The notes under the pieces are model-generated. The model was given only the letters and a program-made list of their open reading frames with translations. It did not search any database and was not told the origin of the DNA. DNA of 6,797 nucleotides from positions 1 to 6,797 of the forward strand of contig CAMNDO010000032.1 of NCBI GenBank assembly GCA_946535455.1, written 5' to 3'. Position numbers and translations under genes: made by a program. Below are positions 5,873 to 6,797 of the stretch, in pieces. The first letter of the stretch is position 1, and each line of letters begins with the position of its first letter. The DNA comes from an uncultured Caryophanales bacterium (GTDB lineage Bacteria > Bacillota_I > Bacilli_A > RF39 > UBA660).

Positions 5873-6214
5873 TATATAGACAAACGCTGGAGTTCTTGAA
5901 ACTCTTGAGGAAAGTCCATGCTCACACAGTCTGCGATGATTGTAGTGTTCGTGCCTAGGGAAAAAATAACCTAGGGTAGTCTTTGACTAACGGCGGAATA
6001 ATTCCTAAGTCGTAAGATACGGAAGGATCCATAAAGTGCCGCAGTGACGATACTTTTTGAAAGAAAAGTGTGAAACGAGGTAAACCCCGCGAGTGAGAAA
6101 CCCAAAATATGGTAGGGGAGTTCTAACGAAAGAATTGAATGGAGTTAGGAACTAGCAATAGTAGATAAATGTTTGTCGCCCGTAAGGGAACAGAACATGG
6201 CTTATTTATATTAA
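5869..6214 (+). ncRNA. rnpB: RNase P RNA, bacterial type B
   Basis: This ribozyme removes 5' leaders from pre-tRNAs. Conserved core blocks are present in order: GAGGAAAGTCC (5907-5917), AAAGTGCCGCAGTGACGA (near 6033-6050), AACGAGGTAAACCCC (about 6074-6088), GAGAAACCC then GGTAGGGGA (about 6095-6119), GTAGATAAATG (about 6161-6171) and ACAGAACATGGCTTA (6190-6204). P3 is GAGTT/AACTC (5890-5904). The CCTAGG/CCTAGG hairpin (5954-5975) and GTGTTCGTGCCTAG context match the Bacillus type B RNA. P1 pairs TTAATATA (5869-5876) with TATATTAA (6207-6214), extendable by four A-U pairs on the outside. Ends are set by P1 and are approximate. The 3' hairpin before the last conserved block is only CCC-GTAA-GGG, much shorter than P19 in B. 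subtilis. No separate promoter is visible, so it is probably processed from a gpsB transcript. Confidence 0.95.
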
Positions 6215-6238
6215 TTTTATCCATTGATGAGGTGTTAT

Positions 6239-6733
6239 ATGAAGGATTTAGGAGAGTATTTACAACATACTCGAATCAAAAATGGTGTGAGCGTTACAGA
6301 AGCTTGTGAAGATTTGTTGATTTCCACTTCTCAATTAGAGAATATAGAAAGTGGGAATGTCAGAGCTTTTAAAGATGTATATGAATTAAGAGATTTTGTA
6401 AAATCTTATGCGAAATATTTGGGATTAGATCCTAATAAAGTAGTGGATGAATTTAATAACTTTTTATTTCAGCATACTTCTAAAATTGCTTTAGATGATA
6501 TTGTTGCTTTACAAAAGAAGAAAGAAGAAATGGAAAAGAAAGTACATTCTCCTTATACAAAAGAGTATAAAGAAAAAGTACAAATCTGGCCATTTCTATT
6601 ATTAATTTTAGCGCTTGCTTTATTAGTAGGAATTTTATATCTTGTCGTAAGTCAAGTGAATGAAAGTCCGAATCGAATTGATGAATTAAAATCTATTAAG
6701 AGTGAGGTGTTGGATTATGAATTTGCCAACTAA
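6239..6733 (+). CDS. rodZ: Short RodZ/YmfM-like transmembrane HTH protein
   Basis: RodZ-family proteins are bitopic membrane proteins whose cytoplasmic helix-turn-helix domain contacts MreB and supports rod-shaped growth. From ATG 6239 there are 164 residues. Residues 1-75 match the RodZ HTH: LGEYLQHTRIKNGVSVTEA, ISTSQLENIESGN and SYAKYLGLDPNKV. A Lys/Glu-rich linker (about 85-114) leads to one membrane helix at about 115-138. Only 25 residues, IKSEVLDYEFAN-like at the end, follow outside, so the beta-rich C-terminal domain of longer RodZ/YmfM proteins is absent. The start at 6239 is preferred because TGAGGTG (6228-6234) lies four bases before it; the alternative ATG 6227 would sit within that site. 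The gene overlaps pgsA by 17 bases. In Bacillus ymfM also precedes pgsA, which supports the assignment. Its role in MreB-dependent growth is inferred, since no mreB is visible. Confidence 0.82.
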   Translation: MKDLGEYLQHTRIKNGVSVTEACEDLLISTSQLENIESGNVRAFKDVYELRDFVKSYAKYLGLDPNKVVDEFNNFLFQHTSKIALDDIVALQKKKEEMEKKVHSPYTKEYKEKVQIWPFLLLILALALLVGILYLVVSQVNESPNRIDELKSIKSEVLDYEFAN

Positions 6734-6797
6734 AATTACAGTATTTCGTCTTTTTTTAACATTAGTTATTATTTTGATATTATGTATTCCATTTTCT
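6717..6797 (+). CDS. pgsA: Phosphatidylglycerophosphate synthase, N-terminal fragment (continues past window)
   Basis: PgsA transfers a phosphatidyl group from CDP-diacylglycerol to glycerol-3-phosphate, the committed step to phosphatidylglycerol, in the membrane. Only 27 codons are visible, starting MNLPTKITVFRLF and running into a hydrophobic first helix (about residues 8-27). The N-LP-x-KIT-x-x-R-x-x opening is typical of Bacilli PgsA (FNLPNKIT in B. subtilis). The CDP-alcohol phosphotransferase motif lies beyond the window, so the call rests on this opening and on the position after rodZ/ymfM. GAGGTG at 6704-6709 is seven bases before the ATG, inside the rodZ reading frame, so the two genes are likely translated from one mRNA. 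Confidence 0.85.
   Translation, partial: MNLPTKITVFRLFLTLVIILILCIPFS

Noticed and set aside
5869..6214. tmRNA, SRP RNA or a riboswitch in the 350-base non-coding stretch
   Set aside because: The ordered RNase P core blocks and P1/P3 pairing identify rnpB; no tRNA-like ends or tag frame are present.
1..6797. Mycoplasma-type genetic code (TGA as Trp)
   Set aside because: TGA ends the first gene and the small frame at sensible places, and conserved Trp positions use TGG.
1..6797. Mobile element, defence or phage island
   Set aside because: All recognisable genes are housekeeping genes in largely conserved order with uniform base composition; no transposase, integrase, tRNA or flanking repeats were seen.

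Overview
This window looks like chromosomal backbone from a low-GC Gram-positive bacterium of the Bacilli type. DNA is strongly AT-rich, Shine-Dalgarno sites are of the AGGAGG/GAGGTG kind, TGA is a stop and TGG encodes Trp, so the standard bacterial code applies and not the mycoplasma code. Proteins resemble Bacillus homologues but many positions differ, which suits an uncultured or gut-associated Bacilli lineage. The exact taxon cannot be fixed from this sequence.

Layout, left to right. (1) The 3' part of a membrane protein of unknown function (+), open to the window edge and ending in an acidic Ser-rich tail and a terminator. (2) A dnaD-nth operon (+): replication initiation and base-excision repair. 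(3) A convergent recU-ponA operon (-): Holliday junction resolvase followed by a bifunctional class A penicillin-binding protein with a fibronectin-III domain and a Thr/Pro/Gly tail. A shared bidirectional terminator separates it from nth. (4) A divergent intergenic region, then a possible 36-residue small protein (+). (5) A near-consensus promoter driving gpsB and, tightly behind it, rnpB, the type B RNase P RNA. (6) A short RodZ/YmfM-like membrane HTH protein whose end overlaps the start of pgsA, which runs off the window.

From recall, the order dnaD-nth / ponA-recU / gpsB-rnpB is the neighbourhood known from Bacillus subtilis, here compacted, and rodZ(ymfM)-pgsA is a second Bacillus gene pair joined directly to rnpB. 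The main functional theme is wall growth and division: PonA makes peptidoglycan, GpsB is its adaptor, RodZ links the elongation machinery to the membrane, and PgsA makes phosphatidylglycerol. The most informative detail is a candidate GpsB-binding motif (Ser28-Arg-Val-Gln-Arg-Arg33) in the cytoplasmic tail of PonA, matched by intact groove residues in the GpsB encoded about 0.9 kb away. I see no mobile element, CRISPR array, defence system or novel multi-gene system. The points of interest are local: an rnpB embedded between coding genes, a trimmed RNase P RNA, unusual membrane topology and an unusual glycosyltransferase motif in PonA, and small or unknown proteins.
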